A stretch of DNA of 64,000 bases from positions 26,922,265 to 26,986,264 of the forward strand of contig JABBOT010000002.1 of assembly GCA_016165875.1 (NCBI GenBank). The letters are read 5' to 3'. The DNA is from Acanthopleura granulata (Eukaryota; Mollusca; Polyplacophora; Chitonida; Chitonidae). A program made the translations under genes and the position numbers. The first letter of the stretch is position 1; every line of letters begins with the position of its first letter. The notes beneath the pieces are model-generated. The model made no database searches. It saw nothing but the letters and a program-made list of their open reading frames with translations, and had not been told where the DNA came from. Below, one piece after another: positions 43,988 to 55,596 of this stretch.

Positions 43988-46601
43988 CTGGGAAGAACAA
44001 ATTAATGATCAATTCTCAGCTTCCCCATTAAAGCCGTTTCATGCGTAAAAAAAATGATACTGTCACACCGTTGTCAGCAGTAGGAACCAAAGAACCATCC
44101 AGAATCAAAGTGTTCAATATCGATCAAGGCAGCACAATACCACGGTCTGGCAGGTCCAGTTGCCGAAGGCGATGACAATTCTGTGGCACTAACTTTAGAT
44201 CAGCCAAGAAGATCTAAGGAACTATAATTACACTCGTCATTTCCGACATCTCTTGCACCAATAGGATTGACTGCTTAGATCCCCATTCTAGCTGGAAACA
44301 GTCATCTGAATTGGCGTTAGGCGTTGTATTTCGACAAAACTGCATTCATGCAGCCCTAATCATCTTGTTCCTGACACATTCAATATAGGACATAAAACAT
44401 TGTTTCTGGTACTTAAATTTGATCAAAGATACCAGCCATTAATAACGTTCTACACCTACAGTGGGGAAATCCTGACGCAGTTGTTAGTAAGCACGTTTCT
44501 AATTCTCGCTTAATCAAGAGCAAGAAGCAGTATTAAGATGGCGGTATTTTAATGTGTTGATATGAACTGTTGAAATACATGCTTAAATGAGGTGCATTTG
44601 TGCCTTTTCTTGCTTTATGGCAGGTTATTGACCGTAATGCAAATACTGGCCTATCATTGATTAAGCATAAAGTGCTACGAACTATACACTGGATTTGACG
44701 CATTGGATATTACATACATACATCTTTTCCTTTTCAAGAATGACTCACTTTCAGGACGACGGTTAGCATTGTTGTGAGAGGAAACCGGATAAATCTCAGT
44801 GCAAACCCAGGACAATCCGCAGGTTGCTCGCAGATGTCCCAGGTACAGCCTGGGAATTAGCTAACTATCGCAATCGCGTTCAAATTATACACATTGAAAT
44901 GTATTAAGAGATCAGGATGGTAAATTTATTAATGAAACTGGTCTTCATGAACTTATCTTGAGATATTATTTTACTCGTTGACAGCCTCAACTATGATTTC
45001 TCACTTCGTTTATTATCAAGTTAACTATTATATGTATAAACTTCCATCTAATAATGACACCTCTAGATCGGTATAATCACGTAAAACGTATTTTTCACTA
45101 GCATGATAAAAGTGTGTGAATATACAAGAAATTTTGGTTTAACCGTTTCAACGGTTATTTGTCCTCAGATATCTTAAATTAGGCCTACCTATCACCAGGA
45201 TTATATTTCGGGTGGTCCGATATTCGATCTTTATGTTCCTTCTGGTCACGTGGCTGTCTTTACCCAAAAGCTGGTTATGAGCCAAGGATCTCACCTGTAA
45301 TGAAAGGTGCGAATAATTCATTATGGTAATTATAAAACTAGAAAATTTATTGAGAGAGAGACATGACGTAATTATATCCGGAGAAACAAATAGAAATTGT
45401 TAATGTAACGGGATAAGAGACTTGCAGGAAACGTGAAAATCTACATGCGATGAAATTCACATGTATAGTATTCATCAACAAATTCAAAAATTATGCAGTG
45501 CACTGATGGTGGTTAAAACGCTCCCGTAGTAAATTAGAGTTGTTAAATGTCTGTATATAATTCTTTGTGAAGATGGTCTTCTTTGTCCATGGATAATGTT
45601 ATCACCACATCCATTGCACATTATACCTGTTTCGCCTTTTTTTTTATTCCACAACTGTTGTGTGCATCGCATTGTACAAAAAGAGACATATACCGCTGTA
45701 AATAATGGGTTTACATAACCTAATTATCAAAATTAGAAGCTCTTCACGGTGCCCTAACAATGTCACTCCTTTTGGTTTGACCATGACCATGCCTCAGGAC
45801 ATTTGAGATAAAGGCTAAATAAGTTTCTTTCTGTGACAAAAGCGGGAGTGTAATCATCAGGAGACGCTAGAGAAAATTTACCATTAACCTCTATCAATGA
45901 AACATCAAAAATAAATCTTTTTTTTTAACTATTCTTTGTGTTTATAAAAATGGGACATACCCTCAACTTACCGTCAAGAAGACATTGGAATACGAATACA
46001 CCATAATTCCAACTGGCGCCAGAAGGCACAACAGAAAAACTGTGACAATATACGATGCGTCCACAGCGTTGTTGCTCTGCCAGTTGACACTGCACGATAT
46101 CAGGGCGGCTTCCAACTTGTAGGAACTCCATCCGATCAGAGGGAAGGCAGATAAAAGTAAAGCCAATGTGACACACGCCAGAATAACACCAAAAGCCCGT
46201 GTGTTGGTAATAAGAGGACGTGAGAAGGGATTTGTAATAAGTAAATATCGTTCCACAGATATCGCTGTCAGAAGATAAATAGACGTGTAGCCCAGAAACG
46301 ACATGATAAAACCGTACCATGAGCATCCGGCTCGTCCGAATATCCATCGGTTGTATGAACTAGCGATAGCAGAGAATGGAATGCCCAAGGTGGACATGAT
46401 CAGATCACAAGTCAACACAGCCATTATAAACAAATTTGTGGGACATCTCAGGGAAGGAACAGCAACGAACACTAGAAAGGTGACCGAGTTGATGACAAGC
46501 CCCACAACTGCACAGAATGTTAAGAAACAGGTGATAATGGTGAACTGAGTGGGTGACAATAGTCCGGGGGGCAAGTCTTCCACTGACGTGTTTCCGTACA
46601 T
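43617..46601 (-). CDS. Opsin (retinal-binding GPCR; peropsin/xenopsin-like), three exons, complete
   Basis: Joining 46601-45972, 45294-45189 and 43987-43617 on the minus strand gives 1107 nt, 368 aa, with all GT-AG junctions and compatible phases (0, then 1). Seven membrane helices are present. Retinal Schiff-base lysine is K283 (LIAKSS). Other landmarks are ERY at 117-119, the C93-C170 disulfide pair, CWTPY at 251-255, NPLIY at 289-293 and the NKQ tripeptide at 297-299. The counterion site equivalent to bovine E113 is Y96, and E164 aligns with bovine E181. An N-glycosylation sequon is at N4. The protein should sense light or bind and isomerise retinal and couple to a G protein. The sequence resembles peropsin/neuropsin-type opsins (WSAFGNPGD, PLIGWSSY, SCSVNW). 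NKQ is usual in ciliary-type opsins and xenopsins, so the subfamily is uncertain. Confidence 0.95.
44748..44850 (-). mobile_element. SINE family A fragment inside opsin intron 2
   Basis: The plus strand shows 'ggttagcattgttgtgaga', 'ggaaaccggataaatctcag' and 'aatccgcaggttgctcgcag', the reverse complement of the family body. It is in the same orientation as the opsin gene and lies between exons 2 and 3. Confidence 0.75.
45189..45294 (-). CDS. Opsin exon 2 (residues 211-245 plus one base, ICL3 and start of TM6)
   Basis: This 106-nt exon is too short to stand out as an open frame. It was located by the acceptor cctttcattacag, the donor GTAGGC and phase. It starts in phase 0 and ends in phase 1, exactly what exons 1 and 3 require. 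It encodes VRSLAHNQLLGK to YRTTRNIILVI, a basic third intracellular loop then TM6. The leftover G completes Gly246 with exon 3, giving IILVIGAFLLCWTPY. Confidence 0.9.
45972..46601 (-). CDS. Opsin exon 1 (residues 1-210, TM1 to TM5)
   Basis: The ATG at 46601-46599 begins MYGNTSVEDLPPGLL. The exon is exactly 210 codons and ends NVFLT at the donor ACG/GTAAGT. It encodes TM1-TM5, the E/DRY-type motif, both disulfide cysteines and the extracellular loop 2 glutamate (E164). Reading past the donor meets a stop three codons later, as expected for an intron. Confidence 0.95.
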
Positions 46602-48640
46602 GTTAGGATCAGTCAGACGAAAACCACGGTAATCTAAGTGTGGCGCCGGATACCTTTAGTCTCCAATAGTCCATAACCCTGACATTACTGACAGAATAAC
46701 AGACATCTGCGAGCGATGGAAATTAGCATCAGAATAAATAGTGTACAGCATGCAGCCTGTTGCTGAGCCAACCATGGATCGCGCATGTCAACATGGACAG
46801 GCTAGTCGGATTCAATGGCGGTCAGATCGACGACTGTCCTGTACAGACTGCTCTTCATAACTGGAGATTGGAGACACAGTTGACACAATGTAATCCTGAG
46901 TAAATTGATTTATTTGAACCAGCCTCCAAACAAGTGCAAGCCGTGCAGGCAGGGGACAGCAGAACTGTTGCCGCACATGGTCAAGCATGTCTAATGCAAA
47001 TTTCATGCAGGTGGAGTCGAAGCTAGTGTAGTAAACCTTCAGCTGATAACACATTAAAGCCAGGACAAAATCAATGCCGGATATCAAGAAAGTGCATTAT
47101 GGTAGGTAACCTTTCAGGTAAGAGTTTTGGATCCAACCGAAATCTATGAGGGGCCAAAGTAATATATAATTGAGAATTATCAATATCTATAAATATTTAT
47201 CATTTATCAATATCATTGGTAAAATTGGTAAATAATACCATGTATCGATATCAACAATTCATTTATCGATATGGATAAATCATTTGTCGATATGGCTAAA
47301 TAAATATTTATCGATCTCGTTAATTCGTTTACCGATATCTGTGATACTCCATTAAATGTTAACATAAAAAAATCAAGGTCTACAGTGTCTTGGTCGTCCT
47401 GACATTCTGCAGAGTATGTCGATACATACCTCACCGCTTCCTTCATGGCAAGTAACGGGTCCCCCTCCAACCCCGGGGACAACTGGGCCCCAAACACTGG
47501 CCTCTTTTACAACAATTTATCGTACAAAGACACTTTATAATAATTATTACAAAAGGTTACTATGAGAGTGCTCTTTATTGTTATATATTATTACAAATTG
47601 CAACTCCCATTATTCGTTTCAAGAAGACATTAAAATTGAATTTGAAAATGACCATGCATGACCAAGAATGAGCATTATAGCGAGAACTTCCTTTAGAAAA
47701 ATTGCGTTACTATAAATCGCGTAATAAAACCTTGTCATTATTTTATACCTGTACTTTATTACACGTATATTGTGAAGCAATTCATTTTATTATGACTCAC
47801 CCTATTTGCTTCGGTTTAGTAATTTTTGTTAGCTGCATATTCACAGTAAACAACATTATCTTAAGCTGTGCTTAGTTTGGAATAATGTAGTGTGTGTGCT
47901 GCTTTACTGGTAAATGGTCCGAAAATGTGCTCTTCAAATAGGATTTGGTCAAATGCTATTTTTAGTTTTCAAACATTAGTAGTAGTATGTGGCGCAGAGG
48001 TATCGTGTCATTTTCTTATGGGATTGAGGTGCAGCGCCTCATTACATAATAAGTAAGAGTTCCTTCCTTGTATGTGCTGGAAAATAACTGTGGAGGTAGT
48101 CCAACAGCATATATGAAAATAAATCGAACTTGAACGTATGGGTATGAAAAACGGTCTAGAATAGTCCATATAGAATACGTATATAAGCGTGTATGTGTGT
48201 GAGTCAGGCATTTTGTAAATGAATTTTGTGAATGAACGGGTTAGTGGGGGCTGAGCTTGGCATTTGTTTCGACAGTTTCAGCCTACCGCCTATCTCGCCC
48301 ATGGAAAATCCAGCCAGCAGGAGCGTTTTACAGTCCCCACCGCCTAATATGCTTTAACAGGCTGGCATCAATGAAATTTATGAATGATTGAAGGCGTGTG
48401 CGCGTGTGTATATGATCCATAAACACCCCGACAGATCTGTATGCAGGTAAGTATGTAGGTAGATAGGGATAGTTACATGGGGGTATGTAAGAGTTGTTCT
48501 CTGTATGTAGTAGAGATGGAGAAAAAAGTTTCGGAGCAGGTGGAAGGTCAGAAGTCATTTGTGAATGAATGGGCGAGTGGGGGGATGAAGCATCGAACTT
48601 TCTGGAACGTGTGTAGCGTCGAGTAACACGGTGGCAGCCG
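46602..48640. other. Opsin 5' region and intergenic DNA
   Basis: This should hold the opsin promoter. A minus-strand frame at 46812-47087 is open but shows no known domain and may be 5' UTR. No TATA box or terminal-selector site is assigned. An ATCGAT-rich short tandem repeat lies at 47190-47345. Confidence 0.4.
47190..47345. repeat. AT-rich short tandem repeat with (T)ATCGATAT cores, about 21-24-bp unit
   Basis: Successive cores ATCAATATC, ATCGATATC, ATCGATATGG, GTCGATATGG, ATCGATCTCG and ACCGATATC occur every 21-24 bp, separated by a-rich 'aaatnnttt' segments. About seven units are visible. Each core is itself near-palindromic. Confidence 0.7.
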
Positions 48641-48679
48641 GGTGAGAGGTGATAGGTACACGTGTACGTATATATATGT

Positions 48680-48785
48680 ACATATATTTATTATTTATAT
48701 CAGTGAAATCCCCGAACTCCCTTCACTGATGATAGTGTTATTTTCACCGCAGTGAAATATCACATTTTGATATTTCACATCCAGA
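48680..48785. repeat. Cluster of short inverted repeats (TCAGTGAA / TTCACTGA and GTGAAATATCA)
   Basis: An ATCAGTGAAAT ... CCTTCACTGAT pair and then GTGAAATATCA ... TGATATTTCAC form two adjacent hairpins. A 24-base poly(A) run follows at 48798-48822. The arrangement looks like part of a dispersed repeat, but the family is not identified. Confidence 0.65.
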
Positions 48786-49035
48786 CATAATGGTGTCAAA
48801 AAAAAAAAAAAAAAAAAAAAGAAAGTTCCAATCTGATCTCAGCGGAATGACGTCATAATGCAAGTTTAGTCAACTGCAACATTCTTAAGTCATGCAAGAA
48901 GACACGACGTCACATAACTCGTCATGTACACGACGTCACGCTCTAGGCATATCTGTAACAGCCTACGGCTGGAAAAAAATGCCGAAAACTCTTTAATGTA
49001 CACAAAATCATCACACTGGTCATCATACCAATAGA

Positions 49036-49148
49036 ATATTGCACATTGAAGGCTGAATACCATAAATATTGTTCTCGGGAGAGGTGGAAATGATTTCCAC
49101 TCCTCACTCGAACAATATTTAAGGTATTCAACCTTCACTGTGCAATAT
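49036..49148. repeat. Near-perfect hairpin, 55-bp arms, 3-base loop
   Basis: The left arm 49036-49090 and right arm 49094-49148 pair with about 85% identity around GTGGAAA-tga-TTTCCAC. The arm ends are ATATTGCAC and GTGCAATAT. The almost absent loop makes this a true palindrome able to form a cruciform or long hairpin RNA. It lies within a repeat-rich stretch following the hairpins at 48680. Confidence 0.85.
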
Positions 49149-50639
49149 CCTCTATGTATAGGAATCTGCATGCCAAGAGACTTGTACGTATGGATTCGTA
49201 ATTTTGAGCATCCGAGTAATTCGCAAGGAGCGGAGATGATAAATAACATTGCGCTATATGGGTGAAATGCTGGTTTTTGCCGATTTCTAAAGTTTAATGA
49301 ACTGCAGGTCTCTGAAGTTGTCATATTTGAAGGACAAACAAATTCCGATTACCTTTCCAGGAAAATTTCTTGTCTGAAAGCTTTATTTTTCATTTTTAAT
49401 GGCAAAATCTAATTCAACGCTTACCTCGCCTGAATTAAATGTCGTTTGTTTTCAGCTGGCCTGCTGTAGTCACGTGACCAAAAAGTTCTCCATACGATAG
49501 GGGCATAAGAGTATGCTCATTATAATACAGAAAGTTTTTGTTTGCGGAGTAACAAGTAGACCCACAAGGCTCCCCAAAACATCATATATCAATCCACGCG
49601 TACTATAAATAGTAATAAAACTGAGTCTACTTGTACTGTCATGATGAACCACTTGAGCCTAAAAATTCTGATAGTTTTTGCTACATGGGGGTTCTGACAA
49701 AACGCAGACTCTAGTAAGGGTTATACAATGTAACCCGCGACTTATCCTCACTTTGAGTTTTCCCAAAAGAGGTCAGTTTATCAATAAAAATGGGAAAAGT
49801 ATCACGCGCTTGAATCCAAGAACCACGTGTCGGAATTAGGTCATGTCGACATTGTTTAGTGTTTATCACTATATGAACACAGCGGGGAGACCAGCAGACT
49901 GAAACTACATGTATATGCCTTGTTCCATGTAAAGCATCTTGCTTATTTACACTGGTAAACTTTCTAAATATCATTCTGGTATACATCACCTCAGATAAAT
50001 AAAACTCCGTATTACATGTTTACATGTTATAGGCTGCATGTTTGAACTAGCATTAGATCTGAAAGCTAGCACTGGTAATAAATCTGTTCTCGCTTTTCAC
50101 TCTCCAGCCATACACTAGCAAATTTCTTAAACAGCTATATTTTTAAGGAATATTAAACACAAGCCATGAATTATGTTTATAGTGACGCATCAATTCAACA
50201 GTTTATCTTAGATTTAGACTCATAAGCATATGTATTAATGACACCAGACTAGCAAAGTAACCACTAGTCACAACAGCTAGCCATGTAAGTGTATTGCTGT
50301 TACCTAAAGCAATAAATACATGTACAGTGTAATAAAAGAGAATATTATATTTACTGATATGAATGAACAGATTAGGTTGGAATTTCATACAGACGCTGAA
50401 TGCATTATTTGTTGCAAAAGTCATTAACCCTGGCAGATACTCAGTAGGGAATGTGACAGATGTCATAAACTGCAATACACGTGAATATTGATAAAACAAC
50501 ACTATTCTGACCATTCATGAAAACAGTCTCTCATTTCATTTAAGGTAATAAACAATTGCAAATGCTGATATGTTTACATTCATGTAAATATGGGCGGGTA
50601 CATGTATTGGGCCAACAAGGTGTGGACATATATGCATAC

Positions 50640-50765
50640 ATTTCACAAGTGGGAAACTTTGTCAGTAATTCGCCTAAGGTCCATGGTTCACCTTTGGCAC
50701 TCTGGTTTTCTCCACCCATAAAACTGATTGCCATCATGTCATTGAAAAATTCTTGAGTTTGGCCT
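50640..50765 (+). mobile_element. SINE family A-related degenerate fragment
   Basis: The order 'gtgggaaactttgtcagtaa', 'cctaaggtccatggttc', 'ctctggttttctccaccca', 'taaaactgattgccatca' and 'attcttgagtttggcctta' parallels the family body and 3' end. It shares its variant middle segment with the expanded copy at 31440-31665. Confidence 0.65.
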
Positions 50766-51235
50766 TAATGAAGAGGAAAATGTAAACAGTATATAGCCAT
50801 GGTTATATAGTAATAGTTTACTATTTATATTTATAAACTTAAAAGCATATCACTCTCATGTCAGTCTTAATTTTAAGAATTAATTTATATTAATTCATCT
50901 ATATGAATACATAATTTATTTCATTTGGCAGATTCCTTTCAGATAGACAAAAGATCAGTGGTTTACCCTGGACACGGTGGGCTTCTAGACACATAAAGCT
51001 GATCACCACGGTGGAAGGGAAAACATTCCTGAATGTGGCCTTAATGAACGGTGAAATAAATATATATACATAAATGTAATAAATGTAATACAGCCATATC
51101 AATAAAGTAATAGTTTACTATTTATATAAACTGGAGAGCATTCAAATTTCATATTTGTCTTAATTTTAAGAAATATGCTGACCTGTATTTATTAATATTA
51201 CTATATACAAATCTATTCTTTCCAATTACATCAAA
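50700..51235 (+). repeat. Direct duplication, two diverged copies about 300 bp apart
   Basis: Both 50700-50940 and 50990-51235 share 'ggccttaatgaa', 'cagccat', 'taatagtttactatttatat', 'gtcttaattttaagaa' and 'attaat' blocks in the same order. The right copy also contains the diverged SINE 3' end. It is a local segmental duplication that includes SINE sequence. Confidence 0.65.
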
Positions 51236-51894
51236 TGTGTAATGGTGTAGTTAATATATGTTTCACATGCTACAATAGTGACAAAAAAACAATTTCCAGC
51301 TTTGCAAGGCAAAAGTTTTGTTTCAAGTATTATACCTGGTGCTTGAGTTCAGTCAACCAAATGTCACGTAAATGAGAAGGAACCACAGATTTGCCAATAA
51401 GAACTTTTCTGTCCTGTCTCATAGATGGCTTACTGTCTTTTTGTCATACTTCACTTGGAGTGTCTAACAGTTTGGCTAACATATAAAAACAGAACAATAT
51501 GTGGAAAAAAGTGTCTTTCAAATTTCTCAATGCACCACTTCAAAGTAAAGTCTGATGAGTACCAGAAGAACATGTACAAGACTGTGCCAAAAGAGAGTAG
51601 TATCCAAATCTTCTAATTTATCACATATATAAATGCAAAATTTGTTTATCTATGCAACACCTTTTAACAATGAGCGGACGAGAGAGTATTAAATGAAAAT
51701 AATTTATTCTGTAGTTGTGTGTTGATGTTTGAGAGAATCTGTTACGATCAATTAATACATTTATATATAAATATATTATCAGATCAGTGTTTAAGGTACA
51801 TGCATAATAAACCTGAAGACTTATAATTAATATGTACTCCCACTTGACTGTACCCACATACTATTAAATATATGTCTGCACATAAGTCAGATTG

Positions 51895-52165
51895 ATTGAT
51901 TTATTTATTTGATTGGTGTTTTACGCCGTAGTCAAGAATATTTCACTTATACGACGGCGGCCAGCATTATGGTGGAAGGAAACCGGGCAGAGCCTACGGG
52001 AAACCCACAACCATCCGCAGGTTGCTGGAAGACCTTCCCAAGTACGACCGGAGAGGAAGCCAGCATGAGCTGGTCTTGAACTCACAGCAACCGCATTGGT
52101 GGGAGGCTTCGGGTCATTGTGCTGCGATAGCGCGCTAACCGACTGAGCCACGGAGGCCCCCCCAT
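51895..52165 (-). mobile_element. Full-length tRNA-derived SINE (family A)
   Basis: On the minus strand this copy begins near 52162 with GGCCTCCGTGGCTCAGTCGG, has B-box-like GAGTTCAAGACC, the full family body and the 3' end TTGACTACGGCGTAAAACAC with an (AAAT)n tail. It is closely similar to the copy at 8091-8370. I could not identify a clear target duplication. Confidence 0.88.
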
Positions 52166-52664
52166 ATACATTTGAAAGCACTAGTATGTTTGCCTGATAT
52201 CTACTACTGAAACTATAATCCTGTTCATCAAAGTTTCTTGGGCATGCATGAGAATTCAAACTCGCCTCGCTCTAGGGTTCAAATGTTCAGTGTCCACTGT
52301 ACCGTTCTCTGTTGTAATGTCCTGATGGACTGATTTCTCATAATAACCATGAGCAGTCCGTGGAAGCATGGAGATAAAGTAGTTTATCTCCTTGGTGGAA
52401 GGCCCCCGCGGATATTAAAAACAGCGCGACTTTCGCGCCCCCGCGGAATACGCGTAGGACACGGAATCGGTTTTATATATACAGTACCGCACCATGGTTA
52501 GAATGTAATCAATTTCTTACTTGTTGCGCATCACATGCTGATAGCTTAATAGCATAGAAATTTATACCAACCTGAAATAAGCAATTTGCCCTGGTGATGA
52601 AATCAAGCAAATGATGTATTTAAAGACTCAAAATACTGTGATGAGTTTGTCCAGTTCGTGCTGA

Positions 52665-52750
52665 CCTCATCTTAGTGACATCTGTCGTTGGCTTCTCCCG
52701 GTCTCTGTCCGTTTGCTATCGTATAACTGAAATATTCTTGAGAAAATAAC
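52665..52750 (+). mobile_element. SINE family A, short 3' fragment
   Basis: It contains 'cttctcccggtctctgtccg', 'tttgctatcgtataactgaa' and 'atattcttgag', the 3' landmarks of the family with the middle compressed. Confidence 0.65.
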
Positions 52751-53029
52751 AATAAGGAAATATTCTCCCTGCATGCTGGTTCACTTTCCCCTTCGTGTCA
52801 AGTTCGTAAAAAAAACTCAAATACTGGTATGGCGGTGCACTCGTTCGTGTACCTGTAAAATTGTCCAGGCTTTCATTCGACTGAGAAATTCTTTTTTTGA
52901 ATTTCACACCAGTGGAACGTTCAGATACATATGAACTTGAAAACACTTTAGGAGGGTAAAAGGAGGATAGACGGGTAAAAACACACCACAAAAACTTTCA
53001 GATAGATAGGAGGGTACCCAGGTAACACA

Positions 53030-54300
53030 AAACATTTTCGAAACATTTCTGAGCGGTTATGTACCGGTTCTCTCGAAATATTTCTTACATAACATTCTAG
53101 CAATGTCTTAAGTGTGAAAGGTAATGTTTTAAAAACGTCCTTAGGAAAATGTATGTTCTAACTTTGATGGCTACAAGTATTTTTTCAGATGATTTAAAAA
53201 TATTTTCCAAATGTTTGTGAGAATATTTTGGTGATTGTTGTACAAAACAGTTTTAGGAGACACTTCCAAAGCAGTAAGAGCATATTTCGAAAAAATGTTT
53301 TTTTTTCTCACATCATTACGTCCGAAAAAGTGGAAATGTTTTCAAAATATTTTCAAAATGATGCTGGCAATATTTTGCTGAATCCTTTTCAAAAATTTTT
53401 AGACAACATCCCAAAGCAATAAAAGAAACATTCTTTGACTACATTATTCAACTCAAAGAACAAAAATGTTTTAAAAATGTTTTCCAAATGTTGTTGAAAT
53501 TATTGTAATGATCATTTCCAAAACATTCTTTGAGATCATCTCAAAAACAGTAAGACCACATTTTGCAAAAATATTTTTTTCTTACATCATTACGCCCAAA
53601 ACATCAAAGCGTTTTTCAAATATTTTCAAAATGTTGAAATATTTTGTTGATTACTTTCCAAAACATTTTAGGACAATATCTCCAAAACAATAAAAGAAAC
53701 ATTTTTTTTACTACATCATTCAGCACAAAGTATAAAAATGTTATATAAATGTTTTCCAAATGTTGCTGAAAATATTGTAGTGATTGTTTGCAAAACATTC
53801 TTCGAAAACATCTTCAAAGCAGTAATAACACATTTCGAAAAAAATATATTTTTCTTACATCATTAAGCCTAAAATATCAACGTGTTTTTCAAATATTTGC
53901 CAAATGTTGTTGAAAATATTTTGCTGATTACTTTCCGAAACATTTTAGGACAACATCTCCGAAGAAATAAAAGAATATTGTTTAGAAACATTTTTTACTA
54001 CATTATTCAGCCCCAAATATAAACACGTTTTTAAAAGTATTTTGATGATTATTTCCAAAACATTCCTCGAAAACATCTTAAAAGCGGTATGAGCAGATTT
54101 TGCTTAAATATGATTTTACTACATTGTTAATCCTAAATTACGAAAATGTTTGGAAAATATTTTGCAAATGTATTTGATAATATTTTGACATTTATTTTTC
54201 CTAAACATTTAGGAAAACACTTTGAAGGCAATATAAGCACATTTCAAAAAATTATTTTTCTACATTATTCAGCAAAAATTATAAAATTGAAATCTAGAGA
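53030..54300 (+). repeat. AT-rich satellite, about 140-bp unit, about 9 copies
   Basis: Each unit contains a 'ctacattattcagc' or 'cttacatcattacgcc' landmark (53308, 53439, 53577, 53711, 53854, 53997, 54118, 54260), an 'aaaatgttttccaaatgttg' stretch, 'gaaaatattttg' and 'tttccaaaacattcttngaa'. Odd and even units differ slightly, suggesting a dimeric higher-order unit near 280 bp. Remnants continue at 54570-54610 and 54950-55025, on either side of an inserted SINE. Confidence 0.8.
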
Positions 54301-54611
54301 GAATAGTTAAATAAATATGTTCATAAAACTACATAAGAAGATCTTTTGACAATGTTTTGGGTGTACAATTTGGAAAACATATCCTGGCTTGGAGGTGTAA
54401 TTATGATTGGTGTATTGCCCATTTGTTTCCAAAACATTAAATGTAAACAGGATAGGCCTATAGCGCGGAAAAAGGAGTTTGGAACATTTTACGTAATTTT
54501 TGGAATAATGAATATTAAATACTGTCTTTCGACACGCTTCGAAGACGTGTTGAAATTGAGAAATGTAATTATTCTTTAAAATATCTTTTAGAACATTCTT
54601 CAAGCATTGTT

Positions 54612-54947
54612 CCAGGCGCGGTGGTACACTTGGTAGAGCATCCGCCTCGCAGCTGGAAGATCCAGGTTCAAGCCTAGATCGAGTCGTACCAAAAACTCTA
54701 ACAATGGAAGTTGCTGCTGCATCGTTTGGAGCTCAGTACTTTGGGGCTAGAGCAGCGAGTCATGACTAGTCGACCTGGTGACGTGACTGGGTTAGGGGGC
54801 TGGCTGGGTGTCTTCGGCAAGTCACCTCGGTAGTAAAAGAGTGGTTAGAATTCGCCCTGCAACATGGAGACACCGCGGTCACATGACCGAAAAGTTGATA
54901 AGCAAGACGTTAAACACCAATCACTCACTCACTCACTCACTCACTCA
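54612..54947 (+). mobile_element. Full-length tRNA-derived SINE (family C-related) inserted in satellite
   Basis: The head GCGCGGTGGTACACTTGGTA then GAGCATCCGCCTCG has an A-box. GGTTCAAGCC (54665-54674) is the B-box. The body 'aaaaactctaacaatggaag' and 'ttgctgctgcatcgtttgga' matches the other family C copies, and the end 'caagacgttaaacaccaatc' runs into (ACTC)n. It interrupts the AACATT-rich satellite. Confidence 0.88.
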
Positions 54948-55025
54948 ATACGTTTGTAAAACTTTTATAGAAATACCGATTTTAAAAATAAGCAAATAGT
55001 TTTAGAAATATTTTCCAAATGTAAC

Positions 55026-55596
55026 GAGTGTCCTTAAACTGGACACGGGCTAGAATAGGTCCTCCAGACTCCATCTATAATTTTCAAACACGTCATCTAG
55101 CAATGGACACTTGTCGCCCTTTTTAAAAGTATCGTAAAAAAAACTATCGTACCAACTTTTCAGCCTACGTGGCCCCAGAAGGTGGGATAAGTAGTCTGTC
55201 TTCTTGGGTATAATAGATTCTGTAACTTCATTTAAATCAAAACTTAAAGCCCTTGTAGGGTACAAGACACTCTTTTAATTCCATTTATGAACAGAGGATG
55301 CATCCAGTGTAACCAGTATCAATATATGATTACTGCGTATTACACCTGTTTTGATTTCTAGCAGCTTATAGCCTTCTCTACCTTAGGTAACACAATGTAA
55401 TCGAGGGATGAAACAAGACCCATGGAGCTTATTCCCGCCTGATTATGTTATCTGATTTTGTACCACTGTAAAGATATCCTATACACTGGTGAATAAATCA
55501 ATCTAATCTAATCTTAGCCTTCCCGTGCTTGTCGTAAGTCCTTGTTGTTCGGTCTGGATTTGCGGCGTAACGCTAGATGGTGCCAGGAACCACCTT
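55026..55596. other. Unidentified retroposon-like 3' end
   Basis: The right part ends 'ggtgaataaatcaatctaat' followed by a short (ATCTA)n-like tail at about 55490-55515, which resembles the 3' end of a non-LTR element. A 71-codon minus-strand frame (55050-55265) has an SHLLGPRRLKSWYDSFF segment, but it matches no family I know. Confidence 0.35.

Larger units (their letters stand above)
49149..53020. other. Intergenic, AT-rich DNA with SINE pieces
   Basis: Apart from the SINE copies and the local duplication listed separately, no gene was found. A GC-rich patch at 52405-52445 has CCCCCGCGG twice. Confidence 0.4.

Noticed and set aside
43988..44012. Upstream ATG (MIINLFFP) as the start of the last opsin exon
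   Set aside because: This segment is the intron's polypyrimidine tract and acceptor. The exon begins at 43987.
46812..47087. 91-codon minus-strand frame upstream of the opsin
   Set aside because: It is separated from the opsin by stops, has no domain, and is better explained as 5' untranslated or intergenic sequence.
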